NCBI RefSeq assembly: GCF_002994635.1
Contig: NZ_PVNL01000117.1
Span: forward strand, 1 to 64,000
Source of the DNA: Enhygromyxa salina
GTDB taxonomy: Bacteria; Myxococcota_A; Polyangia; Nannocystales; Nannocystaceae
Direction: 5' to 3'
Length of the DNA stretch: 64,000 bases
The position numbers and the translations under genes were made by a program. The notes under the pieces were generated by a model, which saw only the letters and a program-made list of their open reading frames with translations, made no database searches and was not told the DNA's origin. Position 1 is the first letter of the stretch, and every line of letters starts with the position of its first letter. Below are positions 1 to 8,830 of this stretch, in pieces.

Positions 1-1251
1 GCGCCACCCCCCGGGGCCGACGAGGACGCGGTCTCACCGCTGGTCCCCACCAAGCAGCGGCTCCTGCTCCAAGACGTGCCGATCGACGCCGAGCGGGTCC
101 GGTTTCGGCCGGGCAAGGGCCTGACGCTGTCGAGCAAGGACGGCAAGTACTCGATCACGACCGGACTCCGGGTCCAGCTGCTGTACACGCTCGATCACGA
201 CAACGACGCGGCCCCCGACGTCGAGCCGGTGTCGCACACCTTTCAGCTCCGTCGCGCCCGCCTGGCGTTCGCGGGCAACGTGTTCGGCGAGCACAACAAG
301 TACAAGCTCGAGCTGTCGTTCTCGCCCCGCGACATCGCGCTGAAGAACAGCACCGCCAGGTTCACGATCCTTCGAGATTTCTACGTGGACTTCGACTACC
401 TGCGCAACCTGACGGTCCGGATCGGCCAGTACAAGCTGCCCTACAGCCAGCAGCGCGTGATCTCGTCGGGCAAGCTGCAGCTGGTCGACCGCTCGATCGT
501 CGGCTCCGAGTTCGACCTCGATCGCGACATCGGGATCGACATCCGCTCGAAGGACTTCGGCGGGCTCGGCAAGCTGCGCTACTACGCGGGCGTGTACATG
601 GGCGGCGGGCGTGACAACTACACGCTCGAGCCGGTCACCGGGCGCGGCGGCCTGGTCTACATCGCCCGCCTCGAGGTCGCGCCGATCGGCCACTTCGACG
701 ACTACACCGAGGGCGACTTCGATCGAACCAAGAAGCCGCGCCTGTCACTCGGCGTCGCGTACTCGTACATGGACGACGCGGTGTTCACCCGCGGGACCAA
801 GGGCAGCACGCCCACCGACGGCGGCACCACCGACTATCACAACGCCAACGCCGGCCTGGTGTTCAAGCTCCTCGGTCTGTCGATCTCGGGCGAGTTGTTC
901 TGGCGCCAGGGCCAGCGCCACGCTGGCGACGTGGAGATCGAAGACGACATGGGCGACCTGGTCCCCGCCGCGGTCGAGGCCCCGCGCAACGGGTTGGGTT
1001 GGTACGTGCAGGCCGGGTACATGATCCCCTACGTCCCGCTCGAGGTGGCCGGCCGCTACAGCGAGATCCGGGCGATCGGCGAGGCCGGGGTCGAGACCTC
1101 GATCAGCGATCGTCGCGAAGTTGGCGGCGGGCTGAGCTGGTACATCGCGGGTCACCCCTACAAGCTGCAGGCCGACTACTTTCGGATCTGGGACGACGCG
1201 ATCGGCCAGGGCATCGACGAGGTCCGCGTGCAAGCGCAGATCTCGTTCTGA
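1..1251 (+). CDS. Phosphate-selective porin O/P family protein (5' end outside window)
   Basis: The reading frame is open to the left edge of the window, so the true start and the expected signal peptide lie upstream; an internal GTG at 76 should not be taken as the start. The visible part, about 416 residues, is a run of alternating amphipathic beta strands and ends in Ile-Ser-Phe, the terminal aromatic residue used by outer-membrane barrels for BAM recognition. The motif around GLRVQLLYTLDHD followed by FQLRRARLAFAGNVF is typical of the O/P porin family (OprO/OprP-like). Its position just upstream of pstS suggests uptake of phosphate or polyphosphate across the outer membrane; the substrate is inferred from context only. 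Other O/P-family porins of unrelated specificity exist. Confidence 0.8.
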   Translation, partial: APPPGADEDAVSPLVPTKQRLLLQDVPIDAERVRFRPGKGLTLSSKDGKYSITTGLRVQLLYTLDHDNDAAPDVEPVSHTFQLRRARLAFAGNVFGEHNKYKLELSFSPRDIALKNSTARFTILRDFYVDFDYLRNLTVRIGQYKLPYSQQRVISSGKLQLVDRSIVGSEFDLDRDIGIDIRSKDFGGLGKLRYYAGVYMGGGRDNYTLEPVTGRGGLVYIARLEVAPIGHFDDYTEGDFDRTKKPRLSLGVAYSYMDDAVFTRGTKGSTPTDGGTTDYHNANAGLVFKLLGLSISGELFWRQGQRHAGDVEIEDDMGDLVPAAVEAPRNGLGWYVQAGYMIPYVPLEVAGRYSEIRAIGEAGVETSISDRREVGGGLSWYIAGHPYKLQADYFRIWDDAIGQGIDEVRVQAQISF

Positions 1252-1522
1252 GCGAGCTTCGGCCCCGCCACGGTCAGGCCGAAGCTCGGCCCACGGGGTG
1301 CCACGAGATCTCTCCCGACGGCCCCACTCCGCTCGTGCGGCAACCTCGCCAGGTTCGGCGTTGCTGGGCTCAAACCGGGCCTGCGCGGCGCGAGTGCGCC
1401 ATGATCGGCACCCGCGCCGCAGCGGTGAACGCGGCCGAGATCGCGTTTGTCCGGAAGATCGTGAGGAGAGTCCGCGCCGCGTTTGGGGGCCCGCGTTCCG
1501 CCCAGGCGCGCGCATCCGCTGC

Positions 1523-1540
1523 AAGTGTTACATCTGTGTG
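1523..1540 (+). promoter_or_regulatory. Weak Pho-box-like site upstream of pstS
   Basis: The 344-base gap between the porin and pstS holds no gene. Within it, 56 bases before the pstS start, an 18-base stretch ending in ACATCTGTGTG matches the spacer and the CTGT half of the PhoB direct-repeat consensus, but the first half-site is poor (three of seven). It is listed only because the downstream genes are phosphate genes. Nothing else was seen in the gap. Confidence 0.2.
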
Positions 1541-1595
1541 CCGGCCGAGAATCGGGCTTTTCCCGCGTCGAGGCTTGAGTACCTTCCCCCCCGTG

Positions 1596-2480
1596 ATGTC
1601 CACCCAGAACCTGCTTCTCTCCCTCGCCGCCATGAGCATGCTGGCCGGCAGCGCCTGCGGCCGCGGGTCCTCCGGTCGCACGGTGATTCAGAACAAAGGG
1701 TCGGACACCTTGGTCAACGTGGCGCAAGCCTGGGCCGAAGAGTACGCCAAGGTCGATCCGAACACGGTCATCGCGGTCACGGGCGGCGGCTCGGGGACCG
1801 GCATCTCGGCGATGATCAACGGCACCGTCGACATCGCCAACTCGTCGCGGAAGATGAAGGACGAGGAGATCGCGCTGGCCAAGAAGAACGGCGTGGATCC
1901 GGTCGAGCACATCGTCGGCTACGACGCGCTCGCGGTGTTCGTGCACAAGGACAACCCCCTGCGCGAGCTCACGATCGCCCAGCTCGCCAGCATCTACGGC
2001 GAGGGTGGCGGCGTCGACAAGTGGAGTGACCTCGGCATCACCGTGCCAGGCTGCTCGAGCGACGAGATCGTGCTGGTCAGCCGCCAGAACAACTCGGGCA
2101 CCTACGCCTACTTCCGCTCGGCCGTGCTCGGCAAGGAGGTCGAGTACAAGCTCGGCTCCCGCGACATGCACGGCTCGAAGGACGTCGTCGACCTGGTCGA
2201 GAAGACACCCTGTGCGATCGGCTACAGCGGGCTGGCCTACGCCACCGACGAGATCGTGATGCCGTGCGTCAAGAAGGACGACGCGGCGCCCTGCATCGCG
2301 CCGACGATCGCCACCGCCAGCGACGAGTCCTATCCGATCGCTCGCCCGCTGCTCATGTACACCTCGGGCAAGCCAAGCGGAGCCCTCGAGAAGTACCTCA
2401 ATTGGGTCCTGAGCGACACTGGGCAGTGTATCATGAAGGACAAGGGCTACGCTCCCGTGAACGCGGTCAGCTGCGGGTAG
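1596..2480 (+). CDS. pstS: Phosphate ABC transporter substrate-binding lipoprotein PstS
   Basis: Periplasmic phosphate-binding component of the PstSCAB importer, 294 residues. The N-terminus has a hydrophobic segment ending in Ala-Gly-Ser-Ala-Cys (Cys21), which looks like a relaxed myxobacterial lipobox, so the protein is probably lipid-anchored. The mature part begins with a TVIQNKGSDTL block and carries the phosphate-contacting GGGSGTGISA loop, DIANSSRKMK, and SRQNNSGTYAYF, all characteristic of the PstS family. The ATG at 1596 was chosen over a much longer upstream frame because only this start gives a signal peptide; a GTG three bases earlier is possible. It is first in a closely spaced phoU-pstC-pstA-pstB-pstB-phoR array. 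Confidence 0.93.
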   Translation: MSTQNLLLSLAAMSMLAGSACGRGSSGRTVIQNKGSDTLVNVAQAWAEEYAKVDPNTVIAVTGGGSGTGISAMINGTVDIANSSRKMKDEEIALAKKNGVDPVEHIVGYDALAVFVHKDNPLRELTIAQLASIYGEGGGVDKWSDLGITVPGCSSDEIVLVSRQNNSGTYAYFRSAVLGKEVEYKLGSRDMHGSKDVVDLVEKTPCAIGYSGLAYATDEIVMPCVKKDDAAPCIAPTIATASDESYPIARPLLMYTSGKPSGALEKYLNWVLSDTGQCIMKDKGYAPVNAVSCG

Positions 2481-2506
2481 CCTCGCCCAGAACGCGAGCG
2501 ACTGCG

Positions 2507-3586
2507 ATGTCCCACTACGAACGCCGACTCACCCAAGATCTCGAGGCGATCCGCGAGGCGATTAATCTCGTCGGCAAGGGTGTGGCCTCGGGGCTCGAGC
2601 GCTGTGTCCGGGCCGTTCGTACTGACGACCGCGACATGCTCTACGAGATCGCGGTCGACGACCTCGCGATCAACCGACAGATCCGCGCCATCGACGAGCT
2701 GTGTCACGCCTTCGTCGCTCGCCACCTGCCTGCGGCGAAGCACCTGCGCTTCATCTCATCGGTGCTGCGCATGACGATCGCCCTCGAGCGAGCCGGCGAC
2801 TACGCGGTCACGATCAGCCGCGTGGTGCTTCAGCTCGAGACCCCGCTCGGCGACGACATGATCAAGCAGATCAGCGACATGGCCGAGATGGCGTGGGGCA
2901 TGCTGGAAGCCGCCGTGCGGGCGTTCCTGGAGGCCGACGTCGAGCTCGCGCGGACGACCAAGCGGGTCGGCAAGCGGATCGATCGCCTCTACGACGAGCA
3001 CTTCCAGGCGCTGATCGACGACGCGTCCCAGCGGCCGGCGCTTCAGCAGGCCTCGCTGCTCAAGATCTTCGGCAAGATCGAGCGCTTCAGCGACCAGGGC
3101 AAGAACATCTGCGACGAGGCGATGTTCGTGGCCACGGGCGAGCTCAAGGCCCCCCGTGTGTTTCGGATCTTGTTCTACGACGAGCGCAACGACCTGGCCA
3201 GCCAGCTCGCGGCCGCGCTCGCGGCCAAGCAGTTTCCCGACGCCGGGGTCTACTCCAGCGCCGGCTGGGCCCCAGCGAGCGCCCCGCACCCGGAGCTGGC
3301 CTCGGTCGCCGATCGCTTCGTGCTCACGGTCACGCGGCCACGCCTGGCCACGGAGTTCGCCGAGTCACCGGTCGAGTATCACGTCGTCGTTGCGATCAAC
3401 GCCGAGCACGAGCAGCTCCCGCACATCCCCTATCACACGATCCTCCTGCGCTGGAACGACATCCCGGTCCCCGCGGCCGACACCCCGCCAGAGGCACGCG
3501 CCGCAGCGCTCGACGCCCTGGTCCGTGAACTCAACGCCCACCTGAGCTCCTTGATGGAGCGGCTGCGTGGGACCGACCCGAGCTGA
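2507..3586 (+). CDS. PhoU-type phosphate regulator fused to a degenerate ArsC/LMW-phosphatase-like domain
   Basis: Residues about 5-210 form two PhoU three-helix repeats, including the ALERAGDYAVTISR and FGKIERFSDQGKNICDEA metal-binding helices typical of PhoU, which links Pst activity to PhoR. Residues about 219-342 resemble the thioredoxin-coupled arsenate reductase/low-molecular-weight phosphatase fold: the ILFYDERNDLASQLAAAL segment aligns with the usual catalytic P-loop region, SSAGWAP with the SAGT region, and a later segment ending LLRWNDIPVPA with the C-terminal Trp/Asp-Pro motif. The catalytic Cys and Arg of the P-loop are replaced (Asp225, Ala231), so catalysis is not expected. The gene lies 26 bases after pstS and 15 before pstC, an unusual place between binding protein and permeases. 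Confidence 0.85.
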   Translation: MSHYERRLTQDLEAIREAINLVGKGVASGLERCVRAVRTDDRDMLYEIAVDDLAINRQIRAIDELCHAFVARHLPAAKHLRFISSVLRMTIALERAGDYAVTISRVVLQLETPLGDDMIKQISDMAEMAWGMLEAAVRAFLEADVELARTTKRVGKRIDRLYDEHFQALIDDASQRPALQQASLLKIFGKIERFSDQGKNICDEAMFVATGELKAPRVFRILFYDERNDLASQLAAALAAKQFPDAGVYSSAGWAPASAPHPELASVADRFVLTVTRPRLATEFAESPVEYHVVVAINAEHEQLPHIPYHTILLRWNDIPVPAADTPPEARAAALDALVRELNAHLSSLMERLRGTDPS

Positions 3587-3601
3587 ACGCTCGCACTTCG
3601 C

Positions 3602-4501
3602 ATGCAACACGAAGACGTCCGCGACTTCCACTGGTACGTGGATAAGGCGATGGCAAGCCTGGTGTTCCTGGGGGGGATCTCGGCGATCGTCTTCATCATC
3701 GGGATCTTCTTGTTCATCACCCGCGAGGGCCTGGGGTTCATCACCGATGGCCTCGACCTGCGCGAGTTCTTCTTCGACCCGGCGTGGCGACCCACCTCGG
3801 ACTCGAACCCGACCTACGGCGCGTTCGCGCTGATCGCCGGGACGGCCAGCATCACCGGACTCGCGGTGTTGCTCTCGATCCCGTTCTCGATCGGCGCGGC
3901 GATCTACATCGCCGAGTTCGCGCAGGGTCGCACCCGCGAGATCCTCAAGATCCTGATCGAACTGCTCGCGGCGATCCCCTCGGTCGTCTGGGGCTTCATC
4001 GGGCTGTCGATCATGAACCCGCTGATCATCGACATGTTCGACGTGCCCGTGGGTCTCAACATCCTCAACGCCGGGGTGATCCTCGCGTTGATGGCCGCGC
4101 CGATCATGACCACGATCGCCGAAGACGCGCTCAAGGCCGTGCCCGACCGCTACCGCGAGGCCGCCGAGGCGCTCGGGGCCACGCGCTGGCAGGTGACCTT
4201 GAAGGTCGTGCTCCCGGCCGCCAAGCACGGGCTCATGGCCGCGGTGCTGCTGGGTGTGGGCCGGGGCTTCGGCGAGACCATGGCCGTGCTCATGGCCAGC
4301 GGCCACTCGATCAACGTGCCCGACAGCATCTTCGACTCGGTCCGCGCGCTCACGGCAACCATCGCCGCCGAGCTCGGCGAGACCGCGGTCGGCAGCGAGC
4401 ACTACCAGGCCCTGTTCACCCTCGGCATCTTGCTGTTCGCCGTCACCTTCATCATCAACCTCACGGCCGACTTGGTCATGCGCGGCATCAAGCGATCCTG
4501 A
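3602..4501 (+). CDS. pstC: Phosphate ABC transporter permease PstC
   Basis: Inner-membrane permease subunit, 299 residues, with six predicted membrane helices beginning at about residue 20. The cytoplasmic EAA loop is clear at about 179-205 (core YREAAEALGATRWQ), the site that docks on the PstB ATPase. The IPSVVWGFIGL segment is typical of PstC. It starts 15 bases after phoU and ends 11 bases before pstA, so it is surely co-transcribed with them. The length fits the family. Confidence 0.93.
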   Translation: MQHEDVRDFHWYVDKAMASLVFLGGISAIVFIIGIFLFITREGLGFITDGLDLREFFFDPAWRPTSDSNPTYGAFALIAGTASITGLAVLLSIPFSIGAAIYIAEFAQGRTREILKILIELLAAIPSVVWGFIGLSIMNPLIIDMFDVPVGLNILNAGVILALMAAPIMTTIAEDALKAVPDRYREAAEALGATRWQVTLKVVLPAAKHGLMAAVLLGVGRGFGETMAVLMASGHSINVPDSIFDSVRALTATIAAELGETAVGSEHYQALFTLGILLFAVTFIINLTADLVMRGIKRS

Positions 4502-4512
4502 GGAGCCCGTAG

Positions 4513-5382
4513 ATGTTCGAACCGACTGAGCTCAACGCCCACAACTGGCGCATCGAACAGGGCATGCGCGTGCTGTTCTTGGGCATGACGCTGCTGCTGG
4601 TGCTGCCGGTCGTCATCATCCTCGCGGTCTTGGTCTACAAGGGCGGCCCGGCCCTGTCGTGGGCGTTTCTCACCGAGAACCCGACCGGCGGCATGACCAC
4701 GGGCGGGATCTTTCCCGCGCTGATGGGCACCATCGCGCTGGTCCTCGTCGCGCTGATCGCCTCGATCCCGGTGGGTGTCGCGGCCGCGATCTACCTGAGC
4801 GAGTACGCCCCCGATAACTGGCTGACCCGGCTGATCAACCTGGCGATCATCAACCTCGCCGGGGTCCCGTCAATCGTCCACGCGCTGTTCGGGCTGGGCG
4901 CGTTCGTGCTGTTCTTCGGGTTTGGCACGAGCATCTTGGCGGCCAGCTTGACCCTGGCGATCATGACCTTGCCGGTCGTGATCGTGTCCACCCGCGAGTC
5001 GCTGCAGGCCGTGCCCCAGCCGTTCCGCGAGGCGTGCTGGAACATGGGCGCGACCCGCTGGCAGACGATCGCCCGGGTCGTGCTGCCCAACGCGATCAGC
5101 GGCATTCTCACCGGGATCATCCTCGAGGTGTCCCGCACGGCCGGCGAGACCGCGCCGATCATGTTCACGGGCGCCGCGTTCTTCCTCCCGTTCCTGCCCG
5201 AGAGCGTGTTCGACCAGACCATGGCGCTCTCGCTCCACCTGTTCGTGGTCGCCACCCAGGTGCCGAACGTCCCGGAGTCCCTGCCCTACGGCGTCGCGCT
5301 GGTGCTGATCGGCATGGTCTTGATCATGAACTCTGCCTCCATCGCCCTGCGGATGGTGCTGCGCAACCGCAAGAAGTGGTGA
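4513..5382 (+). CDS. pstA: Phosphate ABC transporter permease PstA
   Basis: Second inner-membrane permease, 289 residues, six membrane helices. The EAA loop (core FREACWNMGATRWQ, about residues 172-190) and the GVPSIVHALFGLGAFV segment identify PstA. It pairs with PstC as a heterodimer. Its TGA stop overlaps the ATG of the next gene, the first PstB, in the ATGA arrangement, implying translational coupling. Confidence 0.93.
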   Translation: MFEPTELNAHNWRIEQGMRVLFLGMTLLLVLPVVIILAVLVYKGGPALSWAFLTENPTGGMTTGGIFPALMGTIALVLVALIASIPVGVAAAIYLSEYAPDNWLTRLINLAIINLAGVPSIVHALFGLGAFVLFFGFGTSILAASLTLAIMTLPVVIVSTRESLQAVPQPFREACWNMGATRWQTIARVVLPNAISGILTGIILEVSRTAGETAPIMFTGAAFFLPFLPESVFDQTMALSLHLFVVATQVPNVPESLPYGVALVLIGMVLIMNSASIALRMVLRNRKKW

Positions 5383-6155
5383 TGAGCGACTCAGCCCCAG
5401 CACCCGTCAAGGAGATCGAGGCTCGCAAGCTCTCGGTCCACTACGGGCGACACACGGCGCTGTCCGGCGCCAACTTCGACGTGTATCGCAACGAGATCTT
5501 TGGGATCATCGGCCCGGCGAACAGCGGCAAGACCTCGTTCTTGCGCGTGCTCAACCGCATGGACACGTTCACGCCGGGCATGCGCTTCGAGGGCACCGTC
5601 ATGTACCGCGGCAAAGATCTGCGTGACTGGCGAAACCTCTACGCGCTGCGCCGCAGCGTCGGCGTGGTGTTCCCGCTGCCCGTCGGCCTGCCGCTGTCGG
5701 TCTACGACAACGTCGCGCTCGCGCCCCGGCTGCGCGGGGTCCGGGCCAAGGCCGAGCTCGACGTGACCGTCGAGCGATGCCTACGGCGCGCGGCCCTGTG
5801 GGACGAGGTCAAGGACCGGCTGGGCGCGCTCGGCAGCCTGCTCTCGGGCGGTCAGCAGCAGCGCCTGACGATCGCGCGGGCGCTCTCGCAAGAGCCCGAC
5901 CTGCTGCTGCTCGACGAGTTCTCGATCGCCGTCGATCCGGTCACGACCATGCGCATCGAAGACGTGCTCAAGCAGCTCAAGTCGGAGATGACGATCGTGC
6001 TGGTCACCAACCTGACCCAGCAGGCCCGCCGCCTGGCCGACCGCACCGCGTTCTTCTTGCAGGGCCAGTGCGTCGAGGTCGGGCCGACCAACGAGCTGTT
6101 CAACGATCCCCAGCACGACAAAACCCGAGCCTACATCGAGGGCCGTTTTGGCTGA
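5382..6155 (+). CDS. Phosphate ABC transporter ATPase, PstB-like paralog 1 (Q-loop and H-loop residues lost)
   Basis: ABC ATPase of 257 residues. Intact elements: Walker A GPANSGKTS (44-52), signature LSGGQQQR (154-161) and Walker B LLLLDE (174-179, catalytic Glu179). Altered elements: the Q-loop Gln is Pro (GVVFPLP, position 98) and the H-loop His is Asn (LVTNLTQQA, position 210). Both changed residues normally coordinate or activate ATP within the same subunit, so this subunit's own Walker site is probably weak while its signature motif is fully canonical. Its partner is most likely the adjacent paralog, whose defects are the mirror image. It starts inside the pstA stop codon and overlaps the next gene by eight bases. 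Confidence 0.9.
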   Translation: MSDSAPAPVKEIEARKLSVHYGRHTALSGANFDVYRNEIFGIIGPANSGKTSFLRVLNRMDTFTPGMRFEGTVMYRGKDLRDWRNLYALRRSVGVVFPLPVGLPLSVYDNVALAPRLRGVRAKAELDVTVERCLRRAALWDEVKDRLGALGSLLSGGQQQRLTIARALSQEPDLLLLDEFSIAVDPVTTMRIEDVLKQLKSEMTIVLVTNLTQQARRLADRTAFFLQGQCVEVGPTNELFNDPQHDKTRAYIEGRFG

Positions 6156-6954
6156 CGAATCCAAGCCGCAACCTCAGGCGCCGAAGCACGCGATCCAGAC
6201 CCGCGGCCTCAACCTGTGGTACGGCGACTTTCAGGCCCTGTTCGACGTCGACTTCGACGTCCGCGCGGGGCGGGTCACGGGGCTGATCGGCCCGTCGGGC
6301 TGCGGCAAGTCCACGCTCCTGCGCAGCATCAACCGGATCGTCGAGCGGCTCGGCTACGTGCGCACGACCGGCACGATCGACGTGCTCGGCCATGACATCT
6401 TTGGCGCCAACGTCGAGCTGCTGCAGGTCCGCAAGCAGATCGGGATGGTGTTCCAGCGACCCAACCCGCTGCCCCTGTCGATCCGCGACAACGTCCTGTT
6501 TGGGCTGCGAACCCACCGCGATGGCGACCGCAAGTCCCGGCCCTCGAAGGAGGTCGAGGCGCAGATCGTCGAGGAGTCGCTGCGCACCGTGCTGCTGTGG
6601 GACAAGGTCAAAGATCGCCTGGGCGAGCCGGCGATCCGCCTGTCGCTCGAGGAGCAGCAGAAGCTGTGCATCGCCCGGCTGTTGCCGGTCAAGCCCCGCG
6701 TGCTGCTGATGGACGAGCCCTGCTCGGCCCTCGACCCCGACGGCACCGCGGCCGTCGAAGAGCTGATCTGGTCGCTGAAGGGCGACTACACGATCTTGAT
6801 CGTGACCCACAACATGGCCCAGGCCCGGCGCGCCACGGAAGAGTGCGCGTTCATGCTGCACGGCAAGCTGGTCGAGCACACCGAGACCGCCAAGATGTTC
6901 GTCTCGCCCAAGAACCAATCGACGGCGGACTACATTGAAGGTCGCTACGGCTAG
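6148..6954 (+). CDS. Phosphate ABC transporter ATPase, PstB-like paralog 2 (signature motif degenerate)
   Basis: ABC ATPase of 268 residues, with a TTG start at 6148 overlapping the previous gene. Walker A is textbook (GPSGCGKST), the Q-loop Gln is present (GMVFQRPNP), Walker B reads LLMDEPCSALDP and the switch His is present (IVTHNMAQA). The ABC signature, however, is LSLEEQQK in place of LSGGQQQR, so the second Gly and the Gly preceding Gln are gone. In an ABC dimer the signature of one subunit completes the ATP site of the other; pairing with paralog 1 would yield one canonical and one degenerate site. Closest family is PstB by overall sequence and context. Confidence 0.9.
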   Translation: MADESKPQPQAPKHAIQTRGLNLWYGDFQALFDVDFDVRAGRVTGLIGPSGCGKSTLLRSINRIVERLGYVRTTGTIDVLGHDIFGANVELLQVRKQIGMVFQRPNPLPLSIRDNVLFGLRTHRDGDRKSRPSKEVEAQIVEESLRTVLLWDKVKDRLGEPAIRLSLEEQQKLCIARLLPVKPRVLLMDEPCSALDPDGTAAVEELIWSLKGDYTILIVTHNMAQARRATEECAFMLHGKLVEHTETAKMFVSPKNQSTADYIEGRYG

Positions 6955-6979
6955 TTCTGACAGCGCGCCCGTGAACGCG

Positions 6980-8818
6980 ATGAACCTTGGTGTTCGAGCG
7001 AAGTTCCTCATCGTCACGATCTTGATCGTGGTCGTCACGGATCTCGCCGCGGGCGGGTACCTTCAGTGGCGGTTTCGGGTCGCGACCGAGAGCCGGATGG
7101 AGGCCGATCTGGCCCGCTTCACTCGCGCCGCCCGCGATCTCCTCCACCACGGCGCTCCGGCCAGCTCGAGCGAGTGGACCGCCGAGCTGATCGACCCGCT
7201 CGCCGATCAGCTCGGCGCCTCGATCGAGGCCCGGGTCACCGTCGTGCGGGGCGACGGCACGGTGGTCGGCGACTCCGAGGTTCCGCTGAGCGAGCTCGCT
7301 ACGGTCGAGAACCACGCAGGTCGTCCCGAGATCCTGGCCGCGGGCGCCGACACCTGCGGGCTCGCGCGGCGGCACAGCAACACGGTCAGCACCGACATGC
7401 TGTACTGCGCGATGTTGGCGACGCCGGCGGGCACCTCCAGCGCGAGCGGGCAGGGCGGGATCAACAGCGGAGCGGTGGTGCGGGTTGCGACCCCGCTCGA
7501 GACGGTGGGCGACTCGATCGCCGGGATGCGTGCGATCTTGGTGTTCGGCGGGCTGCTGTCGCTGGGTCTGGCGATCGGCGCGGGCCTGGTCGCGTCGCGC
7601 ATGATGTACGGCCGGGTCCGCGAGCTCATGGAGGCAGCACGAGCGATGGCAGAGGGTGACAAAGATCGACGTTTACCAATCGCTAGCACCGACGAGTTCG
7701 GCGGACTCGCCGGCTCCATCAACCTCGTGTCCGAAGAGCTCGAGCGCACGGTCAAGGCCCTCGCCGCGGAGCGCGACCTGTTCGAGACGGTGATCCACTC
7801 GATGGACGAGGCCGTGCTCGCGGTCGATCGCAACCGGCGGATCATCTCGAGCAACCGCTCGGCCCGCGAGCTGCTCTCGCTCGACGAAGATCCACGCGGC
7901 CGCCTGCTGCTCGACGCCGTCCACATCCCGCAGCTCTCGGACGTGCTCGACCACGCGGTGCGCGGTGAGGCGCGCACGATCGACATCACGCTCGACTCCG
8001 GCGCCAGCCAGCGCCACCTCATGGTCCGGGCCACGCCTCAGGGTGAGTCGGGCGGCGCGGTGCTGGTCATGCACGACGTCACCGAGATCCGCCGGCTCGA
8101 GACCGTGCGCCGTGACTTCGTCGCCAACGTCTCGCACGAGCTGCGCACCCCCGTCAGCATCATTCAGGCCAACACCGAGACCCTGCTGTCGGGCGCGCTC
8201 GACGAGCCGGTCCTGGCCCGGCGCTTCCTCGACGCGATCAGGCGCAACTCGGAGCGACTCGGCCAGCTGATCTCGGACCTGCTCGACATCTCGCGGATCG
8301 AGGCCGGCAAGTACACGATCGAGATGCGCGCGCTGTCGATGGCCTCGGTCGCCCACGCGGTCAGCAAGTCCGTCAGCGAGTCGTGTCGGCGGCGCAGCGT
8401 GACCCTGGAGCTCGACATCGACCCCGAGCTGCGCGTGCGCGGGGACGCCAGCGCGCTCGAGCAAATCCTCGTCAACCTGGTCGAGAACGCGGTCAAGTAC
8501 GGGCCCGAGCGCGGCCTCGTGGAGCTCGCGGCGTGCCAGCAAGGGGCCAGCGTGCGGATCGAGGTGCGGGATCGGGGCCCCGGCATCGCCCCCGACCAGC
8601 GCCGCCGTGTGTTCGAGCGGTTCTATCGGGTCGACCCCGGTCGCTCACGCCACATGGGCGGGACCGGGCTGGGTCTGGCGATCGTCAAGAACCTGAGCGA
8701 GGCGATGGGCGGCGACGTCGGCGTCGATCCGCGCGAGCCCAACGGCTCGTGCTTCTGGCTGCGGCTCGCCGCAGCCACGGACGACGACGACGACGACGAC
8801 GACGACGAGTTCAGCTAG
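6980..8818 (+). CDS. phoR: PhoR-type sensor histidine kinase
   Basis: Membrane histidine kinase, about 612 residues from the ATG at 6980 (a TTG at 6935 inside pstB would add 15 residues; GTG 6971 is a third choice). Order of domains: N-terminal membrane helix, extracytoplasmic segment of about 150 residues, second helix, HAMP linker, PAS-like domain, HisKA with the SHELRTPVSII phosphoacceptor box, and HATPase with N (LVNLVENAVKYG), G1 (DRGPGI) and G2 (GGTGLGLAIV) boxes. The C-terminus is a run of nine or more Asp residues encoded by repeated GAC codons. Context points to phosphate sensing through the Pst complex and PhoU. No response regulator gene follows; a convergent gene starts 12 bases later. 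Confidence 0.88.
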   Translation: MNLGVRAKFLIVTILIVVVTDLAAGGYLQWRFRVATESRMEADLARFTRAARDLLHHGAPASSSEWTAELIDPLADQLGASIEARVTVVRGDGTVVGDSEVPLSELATVENHAGRPEILAAGADTCGLARRHSNTVSTDMLYCAMLATPAGTSSASGQGGINSGAVVRVATPLETVGDSIAGMRAILVFGGLLSLGLAIGAGLVASRMMYGRVRELMEAARAMAEGDKDRRLPIASTDEFGGLAGSINLVSEELERTVKALAAERDLFETVIHSMDEAVLAVDRNRRIISSNRSARELLSLDEDPRGRLLLDAVHIPQLSDVLDHAVRGEARTIDITLDSGASQRHLMVRATPQGESGGAVLVMHDVTEIRRLETVRRDFVANVSHELRTPVSIIQANTETLLSGALDEPVLARRFLDAIRRNSERLGQLISDLLDISRIEAGKYTIEMRALSMASVAHAVSKSVSESCRRRSVTLELDIDPELRVRGDASALEQILVNLVENAVKYGPERGLVELAACQQGASVRIEVRDRGPGIAPDQRRRVFERFYRVDPGRSRHMGGTGLGLAIVKNLSEAMGGDVGVDPREPNGSCFWLRLAAATDDDDDDDDDEFS

Positions 8819-8830
8819 CGCTAGACGTGA

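Noticed and set aside
999..1595. N-terminal extension of PstS back to 999
   Set aside because: It overlaps the porin and encodes Arg-rich sequence; the signal peptide starts only at 1596.
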